Shown: positions 23,392-31,799 of the stretch, piece by piece
Layout of the letters: every line of letters starts with the position of its first letter
Numbering within the stretch: the stretch's first letter is position 1
NCBI GenBank assembly: GCA_021776775.1
Contig: JAJFFE010000370.1
Coordinates: forward strand, 1-37,147
Length of the DNA stretch: 37,147 nt
Reading direction: 5' to 3'
From: Planctomycetota bacterium
GTDB lineage: Bacteria > Planctomycetota > UBA8108 > UBA1146 > JAJFFE01
The notes under the pieces: generated by a model
Told to the model about the DNA's origin: nothing
Seen by the model: only the letters and a program-made list of their open reading frames with translations
Database searches by the model: none
Translations under genes and position numbers: made by a program

Positions 23392-25709
23392 CACTCCGCG
23401 TCCGGGGTCGAGATGACGCGGATCGCCGAAATCTCGGGCACGATTTGCAGCCGACCGTGCTCTTCGAAGTCGACCGTCAAGCGCCGACTGTTGCCGATCC
23501 CGGTTGCCAACTCCACGACGCCGCGCCCCAGGACGTTGTGCTCCAACAACGCTCCCGGCTGGATGACTTCGGTCGGTTCGTCCCACGGGTCACCGAAGTC
23601 ACCGCTGTCGAACTCGTCGAACTCCAAGTCGGTCGCGTGGTCGGTCCAATCGTTCGAGCCACTCGACTGCTTTGCGGACCGGGATCCCCAGCTGCGGTAC
23701 TGAGGGGTGTCGCCGTAGTCGTCTTCGACGTCGAGCTTCATGTCGAAGCCGTCGCCGCGGAGCTCGTCCAAGAACGGCGACGGCCGGCGCGGCTCTCGTT
23801 CGCCGTAGAGGCGGCGCCAACTCGAGTAGTACAGTCGCACCGTCTTTCGCGCTCGCGTCACGCCGACGTAGAGGAGCCGCCGTTCCTCGTCGAGGTTGCC
23901 TTCTTCGAGATGGCGCGAGTGGGGAATGATGGAGTCCTCGACGCCAGCGATGAGCACGTGATCAAACTCGAGGCCCTTGGCGGCGTGCAGCGTCATGAGG
24001 GTGATCTTGTCGCGATCATCTTCCCACGCATCGAGATCGCTCATGAGTGCGATGCGCTCGAGGAATGGAGGAAGCGGGTTGTCCGCTTTTTCGCCACGTT
24101 CTCGCGCCGCCGTCGCGTAGCGGATCTCCGCTTCGGTGGCGGCCGACATGAGTTCTTGCACGTTGAGCTTCCGCTCCTCGGCGGACTCCGGGTCGCTCTT
24201 GTCGAGATACGCTTCGTACTTGGTCAGCTCGACGATGCGCTCGATCTGCCCAGCCAAGCTGAGATTTCGTATCTCGCGCAGCTGTTCGAGGATTTGCCGC
24301 AACGCGATGAACGACTTCTTCGTGCGGCCGACGTCGCTGAGCACCTCTTCGTCGTCGAGCGCATCTCCGAGACAGAGGCCCTGTCGCTCGGCGGCCGACA
24401 CGAACCGGTCCATGCTGACTTTGCCGATGCCACGATTCGGCGTGTTCAGGATGCGACGCAGCGCGACGTCGTCACGCGGCGAGGCGGTCGCTCGCAAGTA
24501 GCAGACGAGATCTTTGATCTCACGTCGGTTGTAGAACGGTACGCCGCCGACGATCGAGTACGGAACACCGCGTCGGATCAGTTCTTCTTCCGGTGATCGC
24601 GATAGCGAGTTCATGCGGTACAGCACCGCGATCTGGCCCAGTGGGCTTCCCGTTGAGACCAGCGTGGTGATGCGCTCGACGAGCGATCGTGCTTCGTCGC
24701 GCTCGCTGAGCACTCCCTGGGCGATGACGTCTTCGCCGCTGTCGTTCTTCGTGAACAGCTCCCGTTTGCCGACGCCCGTTCCGGTCAACCGTGCCGCCAC
24801 GGCGAGGATCTCGGGTGTCGATCGGTAGTTCTCGCTGAGAAAGACCTTTTCGTGATTGGGGAAGTCGGCTTGGAAGTCGCTGAAGTTCGAAGGCGACGCG
24901 CCGCGCCACGAGTAGATCGATTGGTCCGGATCGCCGGTCACGCAGAGGTTGCCGTGCGCTTCGCCGAGCAAGCGCGCGATGTAGTATTGCGGCCGGTTCG
25001 TATCTTGGAATTCGTCGATCAAGATGTATCGGTGGAATTGCCGGCGCCGCTCGAGTGCTTCCGGGTGTTCGGTCAAGAGACGCAGCGTGACGATCAGCAA
25101 GTCGTCGAAGTCGAGTGCGTTTCGAGCTTGCAGCAGGTCTTGGTAGCGCGAGTACATCTTGGCGATGGACTCTTCTTTGAACGTGGTCGCTTCCTCGGCC
25201 GCTTCTTCGGGGCTGATCAGGTCGTTCTTCCAGCGGCTGATCTGCGACAGCACACCGCCCGGCGGGAAGTTGCCCTTCGACAGCTGGAGCTTCTCGAGGA
25301 CTTCGGTGACGACGCTCTTCTGATCATCCGTGTCGTAGATGGCGTAGTCGCTCTGGTACGGCTCGACCCGGTAGATTTCGCGGCGCAGCAGTCGCGCGCA
25401 GAAGGCGTGGAAGGTGGAGAGCATCGGGACGCCCGGGTCCTCGGGACCGACGCCGAGAATATCCAGCGTGCGCTGGAGCATCTCGTGCGCCGCCTTGTTC
25501 GTGAACGTGATGGCGAGGATCGCCGGCGCCGGGACGCCGGAAGCGACCAAATGGGCAATCCGTTGGGTGATGACGCGGGTTTTGCCGGACCCTGGTCCGG
25601 CGACGATCATGAGGGGGCCGTCGCGGTGTTCGACCGCGCGCCGCTGGGCGTCGTTGAGTTCGACAGAGGGTCCAGTGGGGAAGGCGGGCTCCGAGGGTGA
25701 CGAAATCAT
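23391..25709 (-). CDS. pcrA: ATP-dependent DNA helicase PcrA/UvrD
   Basis: Superfamily 1A 3'-5' helicase of 772 residues, a normal length. Motif Q/Ia region LNDAQRRAVEHRDGPLMIVA, Walker A GPGSGKTR (38-45), motif II DEFQDTN, motif III GDPDQSIYSWRGA, motif IV/V regions (YRSTPEIL, LMTLHAAKGLEFDHV) and motif VI EERRLLYVGVTRARK are all present. The C terminus ends in a Tudor-like segment (LEHNVLGRGVVELATGIGNSRRLTVDFEEHG) as in PcrA, which contacts RNA polymerase in other bacteria. Roles are nucleotide excision repair and removal of blocked complexes. The frame is open to 26039, but ATG 25709 has GGAG five bases upstream and precedes the first conserved block. Confidence 0.95.
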   Translation of the reverse strand: MISSPSEPAFPTGPSVELNDAQRRAVEHRDGPLMIVAGPGSGKTRVITQRIAHLVASGVPAPAILAITFTNKAAHEMLQRTLDILGVGPEDPGVPMLSTFHAFCARLLRREIYRVEPYQSDYAIYDTDDQKSVVTEVLEKLQLSKGNFPPGGVLSQISRWKNDLISPEEAAEEATTFKEESIAKMYSRYQDLLQARNALDFDDLLIVTLRLLTEHPEALERRRQFHRYILIDEFQDTNRPQYYIARLLGEAHGNLCVTGDPDQSIYSWRGASPSNFSDFQADFPNHEKVFLSENYRSTPEILAVAARLTGTGVGKRELFTKNDSGEDVIAQGVLSERDEARSLVERITTLVSTGSPLGQIAVLYRMNSLSRSPEEELIRRGVPYSIVGGVPFYNRREIKDLVCYLRATASPRDDVALRRILNTPNRGIGKVSMDRFVSAAERQGLCLGDALDDEEVLSDVGRTKKSFIALRQILEQLREIRNLSLAGQIERIVELTKYEAYLDKSDPESAEERKLNVQELMSAATEAEIRYATAARERGEKADNPLPPFLERIALMSDLDAWEDDRDKITLMTLHAAKGLEFDHVLIAGVEDSIIPHSRHLEEGNLDEERRLLYVGVTRARKTVRLYYSSWRRLYGEREPRRPSPFLDELRGDGFDMKLDVEDDYGDTPQYRSWGSRSAKQSSGSNDWTDHATDLEFDEFDSGDFGDPWDEPTEVIQPGALLEHNVLGRGVVELATGIGNSRRLTVDFEEHGRLQIVPEISAIRVISTPDAE

Positions 25710-25903
25710 GAAGCTCCGGGATCTGAGGCGAGTCCGCCGCTGAACGAGCGGGGGGCAGCCTCGGAAGGCGCGGGGGAACGAGTTGGACGCCAGGCAGGCC
25801 GCCGCGGCCCGTGGACCGCGGGTAGCCGCCATATTGCTCGGGATCGAGCGTGATTTCCAGGTCGCCCCGCGGAAGCCGCCGGAGAGCCCGTCGCAGGCGG
25901 CCA

Positions 25904-25954
25904 GCGGTGGGGTTGAGCGGTGGGGTTGACCGATGCTCGGTGGATCTCTAGCAT
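25904..25954 (+). promoter_or_regulatory. Tandem duplication and sigma70-like promoter for the TPR gene
   Basis: GCGGTGGGGTTGA occurs twice head to tail (25904-25916, 25917-25929). The second copy supplies a -35 box TTGACC (25926-25931), followed by a 17-bp spacer and TAGCAT (25949-25954) as -10. The first copy gives a second, poorer TTGAGC at 25913-25918. The predicted start of transcription is near 25961, about 120 bases before the TTG start codon. The rest of the 25710-26080 divergent gap holds no gene that I can support. Confidence 0.55.
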
Positions 25955-26080
25955 TCCCGGCCCTGTGTACGTCGCAGCCCGCCTCCGTACACGTTCTGTT
26001 CGAGTCAGCGCGCCAGTCACAAACCGGCTGGCAGTCCAATCCCGCCCGGCCTACGCAAATCGTTTTGTTGGAGGATCCCT

Positions 26081-27361
26081 TTGGAAGAGTCGAGTGCCAG
26101 CGCTCCGTCGCTCATCGAAATCGTCAATCGCACCGTCGGTCTGGGCTACTACGAGTCCGTTCGGCGCGACGTCTTCGCTCAGGGTCCTGAGACCGAAGCG
26201 CTCGAAGAGTTGACCGGACAAGTCGGCGACGACGCGGTCAAGCGCGCGACCGTGTTCGCGCTGCTCGGTAAACGCGACGAGGCGTTCTCGCTGCTCGGGA
26301 AGACCAGTGGTCCGGTCCCGGCGTACATTCTCGGGAAGCTACTCCTCGAAGAAGGGCGTGCCGCCGAGGCGTTGCCCGTTCTGGAGAAGGCGCACGCCGA
26401 GAACAGCGGCCTGGAGTTGGGCGTGCTGTTGGTCGAAGCGCGTGTGATCACCGGTGACGTCGAGAACGGACGCCAGCTGTTCGCGTCGCTCGGGTTGCCG
26501 AGCGAAGACGGACGTCATCACTACCTCGAGGGTCTCTGCCTCGAGAAAGAAGGTGACTACAAACGAGCGCTCATCCAGTACGAGCGAGCCAGCTCGCTCT
26601 GCTTGGACCAAGCGTCGTACCACTTCCGTTGGGGCTACTTGCTGTCTCTGCACGGCGACGACGACGAAGCGGTCACCGCGTACGAGCGTTGTCTGCACGT
26701 GACGCCGATCTTCGCGCGCGCCGTCATCAACCTCGGAATTCTCTACGAAGACGCTGAGCGATACGAAGACGCCATGAGCTGCTACGCCATGGTCGCCAAC
26801 GCTCACCCCGACAACTACCGCGCTCGCATGTACCTCGGTGACGCTGAAGCGTCGCTCGACATGTACTACGACCGCGAGAAGGAGAAGGAGCGGTCACGCC
26901 GCAACCAACTCCTGCAGATCCCGATCACCGACTTCGAGCTCTCGGTACGCAGTCGTAACTGTCTGCAAAAGATGAACATTCACACGCTCGGCGACTTGAT
27001 CAAGAAGACCGAAGCCGAACTGTTGTCGTACAAGAACTTTGGTGAGACTTCGCTGAACGAGATCAAACGGATCCTCGCGCAGAAGGGCTTCCGTCTCGGT
27101 CAGGGACTCGACGAAGAGCGGAGTCGTCAGAAGGCTCTACCGGATTCCGAGCACGAGAAGATGCTCTCTGAACCCGTGAGTGTTCTGGAGCTGTCGAGTC
27201 GAAGCCAACGTTGTATGGATCGACTCGGAATCGAGAGCATCGGTGAGCTGATCAAGCGCACCGAGCTCGAGCTTGTTTCGCAGAAAAACTTCGGCGTCAC
27301 TTCACTCAACGAAGTGAAACGCAAGCTGAAGACGCGCAGCCTGAGCCTCGCGAGCGGATAG
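26081..27361 (+). CDS. TPR protein with two RNAP alpha-CTD-like domains
   Basis: A 426-residue cytoplasmic protein. Tetratricopeptide repeats run from about 55 to 265 (DEAVTAYERCLHVTPIFARA, AVINLGILYEDAERYEDAMS). Two copies of the RNA polymerase alpha C-terminal domain follow at 280-338 and 365-422. Copy 1 keeps the counterparts of E. coli alpha R265, N268, C269, S299 and E302 (SVRSRNCL, TSLNEIK) but has Thr for K298. Copy 2 keeps R265, C269, S299 and E302. In E. coli these residues bind UP-element DNA. TTG 26081 is the start, with GGAGG six bases upstream; the first in-frame ATG is near residue 232. ruvA follows after 9 bp. The role, possibly a promoter-binding adaptor, is unknown. Confidence 0.88.
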   Translation: MEESSASAPSLIEIVNRTVGLGYYESVRRDVFAQGPETEALEELTGQVGDDAVKRATVFALLGKRDEAFSLLGKTSGPVPAYILGKLLLEEGRAAEALPVLEKAHAENSGLELGVLLVEARVITGDVENGRQLFASLGLPSEDGRHHYLEGLCLEKEGDYKRALIQYERASSLCLDQASYHFRWGYLLSLHGDDDEAVTAYERCLHVTPIFARAVINLGILYEDAERYEDAMSCYAMVANAHPDNYRARMYLGDAEASLDMYYDREKEKERSRRNQLLQIPITDFELSVRSRNCLQKMNIHTLGDLIKKTEAELLSYKNFGETSLNEIKRILAQKGFRLGQGLDEERSRQKALPDSEHEKMLSEPVSVLELSSRSQRCMDRLGIESIGELIKRTELELVSQKNFGVTSLNEVKRKLKTRSLSLASG

Positions 27362-27370
27362 GGGAGAGCC

Positions 27371-27973
27371 CTGTACGAGTTCATCACCGGCGAACTGATC
27401 GCTGTTGGCGACGACTACGCGATCGTGGAAGCGGGCGGCATCGGGTACCGATTGAAGGTCCCGGCGTCGTCCGCTTCTCGCTTGGGTTCCGGACCCGCAC
27501 GTGACGGCGGCGGCACGGCTCGTCTCTATACCGTGTGTCGGTTTAAGGACGACGCCTTCCACCTTTATGGGTTCGTGACCGTCGAAGAGCGAAACATCTT
27601 TGAACGCGTCTGCTCGGTGACCGGCGTGGGTCCTGGCATTGCCATGGCGATTCTCTCCGGAATTCCGATCGACGAGTTCCGAACCGCGGTGCTCACAGAC
27701 CAAGCGCGCGTGCTCGAGAAGATCAAGGGTGTCGGTCGCAAGACTGCGCAGCGGCTCGTGCTCGAACTCAAGGATGTGCTCGCTCGCGACGGCGGCCCGG
27801 TGGTACTGCCCGCGGCCGGAGTTACAGCGAATCGGACCACCAGCGACGCGATCGCTGCGCTGACCGCCATCGGCTTTGCGCCGGGCGAGGCCGAGGCGTC
27901 GGTGTCCAAGGCGCAACGCCTTCATCCGGACGCTGACCTCGAGGAACTGATTAAGTACGCCACTCGATATTGA
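27371..27973 (+). CDS. ruvA: Holliday junction helicase subunit RuvA
   Basis: Binds four-way junctions and loads the RuvB motor for branch migration. The N-terminal OB-fold begins YEFITGELIAVGDDYAIVEAGGIGYRL; the two helix-hairpin-helix motifs are VTGVGPGIAMAIL and IKGVGRKTAQRLVLELKD; the C-terminal RuvB-binding domain is SDAIAALTAIGFAPGEAEASV. The first ATG/GTG/TTG codon in frame is GTG 27425, which would delete the first strand. A start at CTG 27371, just after GGGGAGAG, restores a normal 200-residue RuvA beginning (M)YEFITGEL. The in-frame TAG at 27359 blocks any start further upstream. No ruvB or ruvC is adjacent. Confidence 0.92.
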   Translation: MYEFITGELIAVGDDYAIVEAGGIGYRLKVPASSASRLGSGPARDGGGTARLYTVCRFKDDAFHLYGFVTVEERNIFERVCSVTGVGPGIAMAILSGIPIDEFRTAVLTDQARVLEKIKGVGRKTAQRLVLELKDVLARDGGPVVLPAAGVTANRTTSDAIAALTAIGFAPGEAEASVSKAQRLHPDADLEELIKYATRY

Positions 27974-28105
27974 GCGTCCAGCGTCCATTGGTCGGGCGTT
28001 TTGATCGAGCGTCCCGCGCGCGAAATCTAACTCAACAAACTGAATAGTCGGATTCTTCGACATCGCCGAATTGACGCAAATTTAGGTTTCACACCATCTT
28101 GCTAG

Positions 28106-28135
28106 TTGCCGAAAGTCGGATGGGGATGCTATGTT
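28106..28135 (+). promoter_or_regulatory. Possible promoter for the long leader
   Basis: TTGCCG (28106-28111) and TATGTT (28130-28135) with an 18-bp spacer, in a locally AT-rich stretch after ruvA. If used, it would give a leader of more than 400 nt before the ATG at 28570. The stretch 27974-28105 shows nothing beyond weak T-runs after ruvA. Confidence 0.35.
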
Positions 28136-28213
28136 TATAGGTGTGGGACACAGCTGTCTGTTTTCGTGACGCGAATTCCGACGTTGCCGCGACCGCCAAT
28201 TGGGACCGGCCGA

Positions 28214-28334
28214 GCCCGGCCAGGAAATTTTTTCCGGGCAACTCAACGACTCGGCTAAGCCCCGGCAACCAGGCGAGCCACCAGGAGAATTCCAGGATTC
28301 TTCGTTGGCTCCCGTCCGCGCGATAGTTGCCCGG
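28214..28334 (+). promoter_or_regulatory. Candidate structured leader with alternative pairings
   Basis: CCGGGCAAC (28234-28242) is the exact complement of GTTGCCCGG (28326-28334), which would close a domain of about 100 nt. Inside it, GAGCCA (28275-28280) pairs with TGGCTC (28306-28311), and GGAGAAT (28284-28290) with ATTCTTC (28297-28303, one G-U). The same CCGGGC can instead pair with GCCCGG just upstream (28214-28219), so two folds exclude each other, as in riboswitches or attenuators. It fits no riboswitch class that I can recall. The remaining part to 28569 holds no supported gene. Confidence 0.4.
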
Positions 28335-28569
28335 CCAGTGCAACGAACGCGCAAAGACGTCTGATCCGCGGTATCGAACTTGCGTCGTTGATCAAGCGAA
28401 CACTATCGGCTGGAGCCCCAGCACGCTGCGACGTGCGTGGAGTTGTCGGCCACATTGAGTCAACGAATACGGCCTCCATTGCCGAACAAGACAATGGGGA
28501 AATGAACAGTGCGGTCTCTGGACGATCTTCCGCCTTCGTCCCGTAGGCCACCGAGCGAGAGGAACGGGC

Positions 28570-29823
28570 ATGAGCAGTCGACCGACGAGCTCGAAGCGAT
28601 CGACCGCCGCGGCAATCGCGTCGCGCGTTGTATTTGCCCCTTCCAGCTGTGCCCCTTCCAGCTGTGTCCGTTCCCTGTTTACCCTGCTCTTCGCGACTAC
28701 GTTCTCGTTGACTGCGGTCACCAACCTCGACGCGCGAGATGACGACAGTGTTACCGTAATTTCCCGGCCGTCCGAGAGTCGGGAGCTTGCGAAGAGCGAG
28801 ACCGAACTCGCCGCGATCGATCGAAGAGGCACGACGAGCGCGCGGGTCTCGCTTCCTCTGATTCTCTACTCCGCCGAAAACTTGGCTTTGCGTGAGACCG
28901 CTAACTCGGTCGCACACAGCTGGGTCGACCATGCTCGCCGCGTCGCCGCGCGCTACTCGATCATGAACCTCGAGACGCTTCCGCTTCCCAGCTCCGAAGT
29001 CGTGGGCGACCAGCCCCGTGTTGAGTCCGGCGACTTGCGCGTCGACTCACGACGCGTCGTCCCCCCGAGCGAGCCCGAGCTCGAGGGTTGGGATGCGAAG
29101 TACGGTTGGCGTCGGCTCTGGAGTGGCGAAGACGTTCTCGACGAGCACTGCTCTGGATTCTTCCACCGCGATTTGGTTGGTCCGATCATTCGTCCGCTGA
29201 CCCCTCGCGAACAAGGAATCCGACGTTTGGCGCGAAAGGTTGGATACCGGCAGACGCGAAAAGTCTTGCGCACTGATCTGCAGGACCGTCACCAGATCGA
29301 CCCGACCTTCACCTTCGACATGTACCGTGCCGAGCGCGACGTGATCTGGCAACTCGGCCGGGGCCCCGCGTTCTCGACCACCAAGAAGAGAACTGCGGAG
29401 TTTCGAAGCGACGTGTTGGGCGACGAGCAAGAATTGGAACGAGTCGACTTGATCGACTGGGGTCCATTGCGCGTGGATGACTCGGGAAGTTTGGCGATCG
29501 ATCTCAAGCGTGTGTTCCGTCGGACGCGTCCCGATCTCGAGATTGCACCGCCGGAGACCAGTGAGACCGACGAACCGCAAGGCGAGTCGCTGTTCAGCGG
29601 GAAGATCTACCGCATCGATACCGACGTGCGTTTCACTCCGCACTTCAGCGAGTTGGTCGGCGGCGACGGTCGTCAATTCTTCGGCAAAGTCAAAGCCGGA
29701 GTCAGCGTCGACTTCTTCGATTCTCTGTTGCACCGTCGGACGTTCTCGACCGAGATTGAAGCGTGGCAGAAGCCCAACGGCGATTCGGCCGTCTTCATGA
29801 ACCTCGTGATCTGGGGCAACTAG
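28570..29823 (+). CDS. Exported protein of unknown function
   Basis: A 417-residue protein. The N terminus is long and Ser/Arg-rich, with a hydrophobic core (SLFTLLFATTFSLTAVT, about 35-51) that probably acts as an export signal. After that come charged regions with DWGPLRVDDSGSLAIDLKRV and a C-terminal beta-rich part (IYRIDTDVRFTPHFSELV, FGKVKAGVSVDFFDSLLHRR, TFSTEIEAWQK) that could be an outer-membrane or periplasmic beta fold. A perfect 15-bp tandem duplication in the signal region (28636-28665) repeats APSSC. AGGA lies six bases before the ATG. I recognise no family. The long leader upstream suggests post-transcriptional control. Confidence 0.68.
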   Translation: MSSRPTSSKRSTAAAIASRVVFAPSSCAPSSCVRSLFTLLFATTFSLTAVTNLDARDDDSVTVISRPSESRELAKSETELAAIDRRGTTSARVSLPLILYSAENLALRETANSVAHSWVDHARRVAARYSIMNLETLPLPSSEVVGDQPRVESGDLRVDSRRVVPPSEPELEGWDAKYGWRRLWSGEDVLDEHCSGFFHRDLVGPIIRPLTPREQGIRRLARKVGYRQTRKVLRTDLQDRHQIDPTFTFDMYRAERDVIWQLGRGPAFSTTKKRTAEFRSDVLGDEQELERVDLIDWGPLRVDDSGSLAIDLKRVFRRTRPDLEIAPPETSETDEPQGESLFSGKIYRIDTDVRFTPHFSELVGGDGRQFFGKVKAGVSVDFFDSLLHRRTFSTEIEAWQKPNGDSAVFMNLVIWGN

Positions 29824-29991
29824 CGACTTCGGAAAATTCGCCACCTCGACAATTGGCCACCTCGGCAGCTAGTCACATTCGCCCGCCCAATCCCGATCAA
29901 CCCAGCTTCCAATTTCCCAAACAACTCGTTCGACTCATCGGTTACGGTCGAGTTTTCCATCCTGCCGAGAACCCGAGCGAAGGCTGAGTTC

Positions 29992-30612
29992 ATTCGAATC
30001 GTTGCGATGAGCGATACTCATGGCTTCCATGATGACGTCGACCTCCCCGACGGGGATGTGCTCGTGCACGCGGGGGACGGGCTCGGTGTCGGATCGATCG
30101 CGGAGGTCGTCGCGTTGGACCGATTCCTCGAGTCCCAACCGCACCCCCACAAGATCGTCATCGCCGGCAACCACGATTGGGCGTTCGAGCGATCCCCGGC
30201 GGAAGCGCAAGCCGCCGTGCGCCACGCGACCTACCTCCAAGACTCCGGGGTGACGATCGGCGGTGTGTCCTTTTGGGGAAGCCCTTGGCAGCCGAGCTTC
30301 CACGATTGGGCATTCAACCTCGACCGTGGCGTCGCCCTTCGCGAGAAGTGGGATCGGATCCCTGAAGCGACGGACGTACTCGTGACGCACGGTCCTCCGC
30401 AGGGCGTCCTGGACTCGACGTTTCAAGGAGTTGCCGCCGGCTGCGAAGAGCTGCGGTCTGCGCTTGATCGCGTCCGCCCGCGCGTTCATATCTTCGGCCA
30501 CATTCACGAGGCGGTTGGAGTGCGTGCGGTGGGTCCGACGCGGTGTATCAACGCGAGTATTTGTGACTTGCACTATCGCGTCGCCAACCCAGTGCAAGTG
30601 ATCGACGTCTGA
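29992..30612 (+). CDS. Calcineurin-like metallophosphoesterase
   Basis: About 206 residues. Metal-binding motifs are SDTHG, GDVLVHAGDG, GNHDW, VTHGPP and GHIHE, the full di-metal phosphoesterase set. It is close to the small MPPED-like group that cleaves cyclic nucleotides or other phosphodiesters. The first ATG (30007) lies directly at the SDTHG motif and would remove the first beta strand. Reading upstream gives IRIVAMSDTHG from an ATT at 29992, with AAGG eight bases before it, so I place the start there. No alternative ATG/GTG/TTG is in frame. Substrate is unknown. A tandem phrase AATT(C/G)GCCACCTCG at 29835-29864 lies in the short gap upstream. Confidence 0.85.
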   Translation: MRIVAMSDTHGFHDDVDLPDGDVLVHAGDGLGVGSIAEVVALDRFLESQPHPHKIVIAGNHDWAFERSPAEAQAAVRHATYLQDSGVTIGGVSFWGSPWQPSFHDWAFNLDRGVALREKWDRIPEATDVLVTHGPPQGVLDSTFQGVAAGCEELRSALDRVRPRVHIFGHIHEAVGVRAVGPTRCINASICDLHYRVANPVQVIDV

Positions 30613-30631
30613 TCCGGGAGGCGGATACAAT
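30602..30631 (+). promoter_or_regulatory. Sigma70-like promoter of the lipoprotein hydrolase
   Basis: TCGACG (30602-30607), 18-bp spacer, TACAAT (30626-30631). The -10 box falls in the loop of an imperfect stem, GGAGGCGG (30617-30624) with CCGCTTCC (30633-30640), which could also act as a weak terminator for the phosphoesterase. The ATG at 30663 is about 32 bases downstream. Confidence 0.45.
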
Positions 30632-30662
30632 CCCGCTTCCTGATTCCAATCGAAGGTGACGC

Positions 30663-31508
30663 ATGCCGCGACTACTCACTCTGATGCTCCTGCTCTTCCT
30701 CTTCGGCTGTTCCACTCCGAGTGGACGGTTCACGACTCGGTCGTTCGATGGGCTGGAGTTGGCCTACGACGTGTCCGGTGACGCGGACCCCACGCTAGTC
30801 TTTGTGCACGGTTGGTCATGTGAGCGTGGACAGTGGCGGAGCCAAGTGGCGATCTTCGATGACGAGTACCGTACCGTCGCGATCGATCTCGCCGGGCACG
30901 GTGAGTCAGGTCGGGCTCGTGACGAGTGGACCATGCCGCTTCTAGCCCGAGATGTGGAAGCGGTCGTGCGATCGATTCCCGGCCCTGTTGTCTTGATCGG
31001 ACACTCGATGGGCGGCCCGGTGTGCTGCTTGGCCGCCGCCCGACTCGGCACTCGAGTCGTCGGCGTCGTCGGGGTCGACACGCTTCACAACGTTGAGCAA
31101 GTGATGACCGCAGACGCCATGGCCGGAGCCATCGATAGTCTCGAGCGGGACTTCCTCGGGGCGAGCGAGCGGTTCGTCCGTCAGATGTTTCCCCGCGACG
31201 CGGACACCGCGGTCGTGGAGTCTGTTATCGACGACGCGCACCGGGCAACACCCGCGGTGGGGATCGCTTTGATGCGTTCATTCGTCGGTTTCAGCTTGAA
31301 AGACGCCCTCGCCAATTGCCCAGCCCCGGTCTATTGCATCAACGCCAGTGAGACCGACATCAGTGTGAACCGTAAGTACGCCCCGAGCTTTGACGCCGTC
31401 GAGGTCTCCGGGGTCGGGCACTACTTGATGTTGGAAAAACCACATGAGTTCAACCGCCACCTGTCCGATGCGTTGACGCATCTTGCATCTCAGGCACAAC
31501 GTCGGTGA
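30663..31508 (+). CDS. Alpha/beta-hydrolase lipoprotein
   Basis: A 281-residue hydrolase. The signal sequence ends in a lipobox LFGC (Cys16), so it is anchored in a membrane. The fold is the standard small alpha/beta hydrolase: oxyanion HGW at 49-51, nucleophile Ser115 in LIGHSMGGP, probable acid Asp232 and catalytic His253 in VSGVGHYLMLEKP. The sequence around GHGESGRARDEWTM is typical of the epoxide hydrolase/esterase group. The substrate cannot be read from the sequence. It has its own probable promoter and is not obviously cotranscribed with the phosphoesterase. Confidence 0.85.
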   Translation: MPRLLTLMLLLFLFGCSTPSGRFTTRSFDGLELAYDVSGDADPTLVFVHGWSCERGQWRSQVAIFDDEYRTVAIDLAGHGESGRARDEWTMPLLARDVEAVVRSIPGPVVLIGHSMGGPVCCLAAARLGTRVVGVVGVDTLHNVEQVMTADAMAGAIDSLERDFLGASERFVRQMFPRDADTAVVESVIDDAHRATPAVGIALMRSFVGFSLKDALANCPAPVYCINASETDISVNRKYAPSFDAVEVSGVGHYLMLEKPHEFNRHLSDALTHLASQAQRR

Positions 31509-31799
31509 TGCGTATGCTGCTTACCCCGCGATCGCCATTTTGTTCCTATGAGTTACTTCGCCACGCGCACGGCGACCTTTGCGCCCGGACTTTCTCGCCT
31601 TGGACCTGGGGTGCGTCGTTGGCGGCTCCAATCGTGGTATTACGACCAAGGTGAATTGTCGGTATCACCGCGCAGCACGAGGTTGTTCGTAGCATGAGGT
31701 GTTTTGCCCGTTCTGCTGTTAACTCTCTTATCTCGCCGCGTCTTGCTTGAATCGTTCTGGCCACGGGCTTAGGTTTGATTCGGTAAGGAGGCTCAGTCC

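Noticed and set aside
23445..24596. Plus-strand open frame of 383 codons inside the helicase gene
   Set aside because: Helicase motifs occupy the opposite strand throughout; the frame has no recognisable feature.
31547..31696. A 49-residue frame starting MSYFATRTATF
   Set aside because: No ribosome-binding site, no family resemblance, and too short to support alone.
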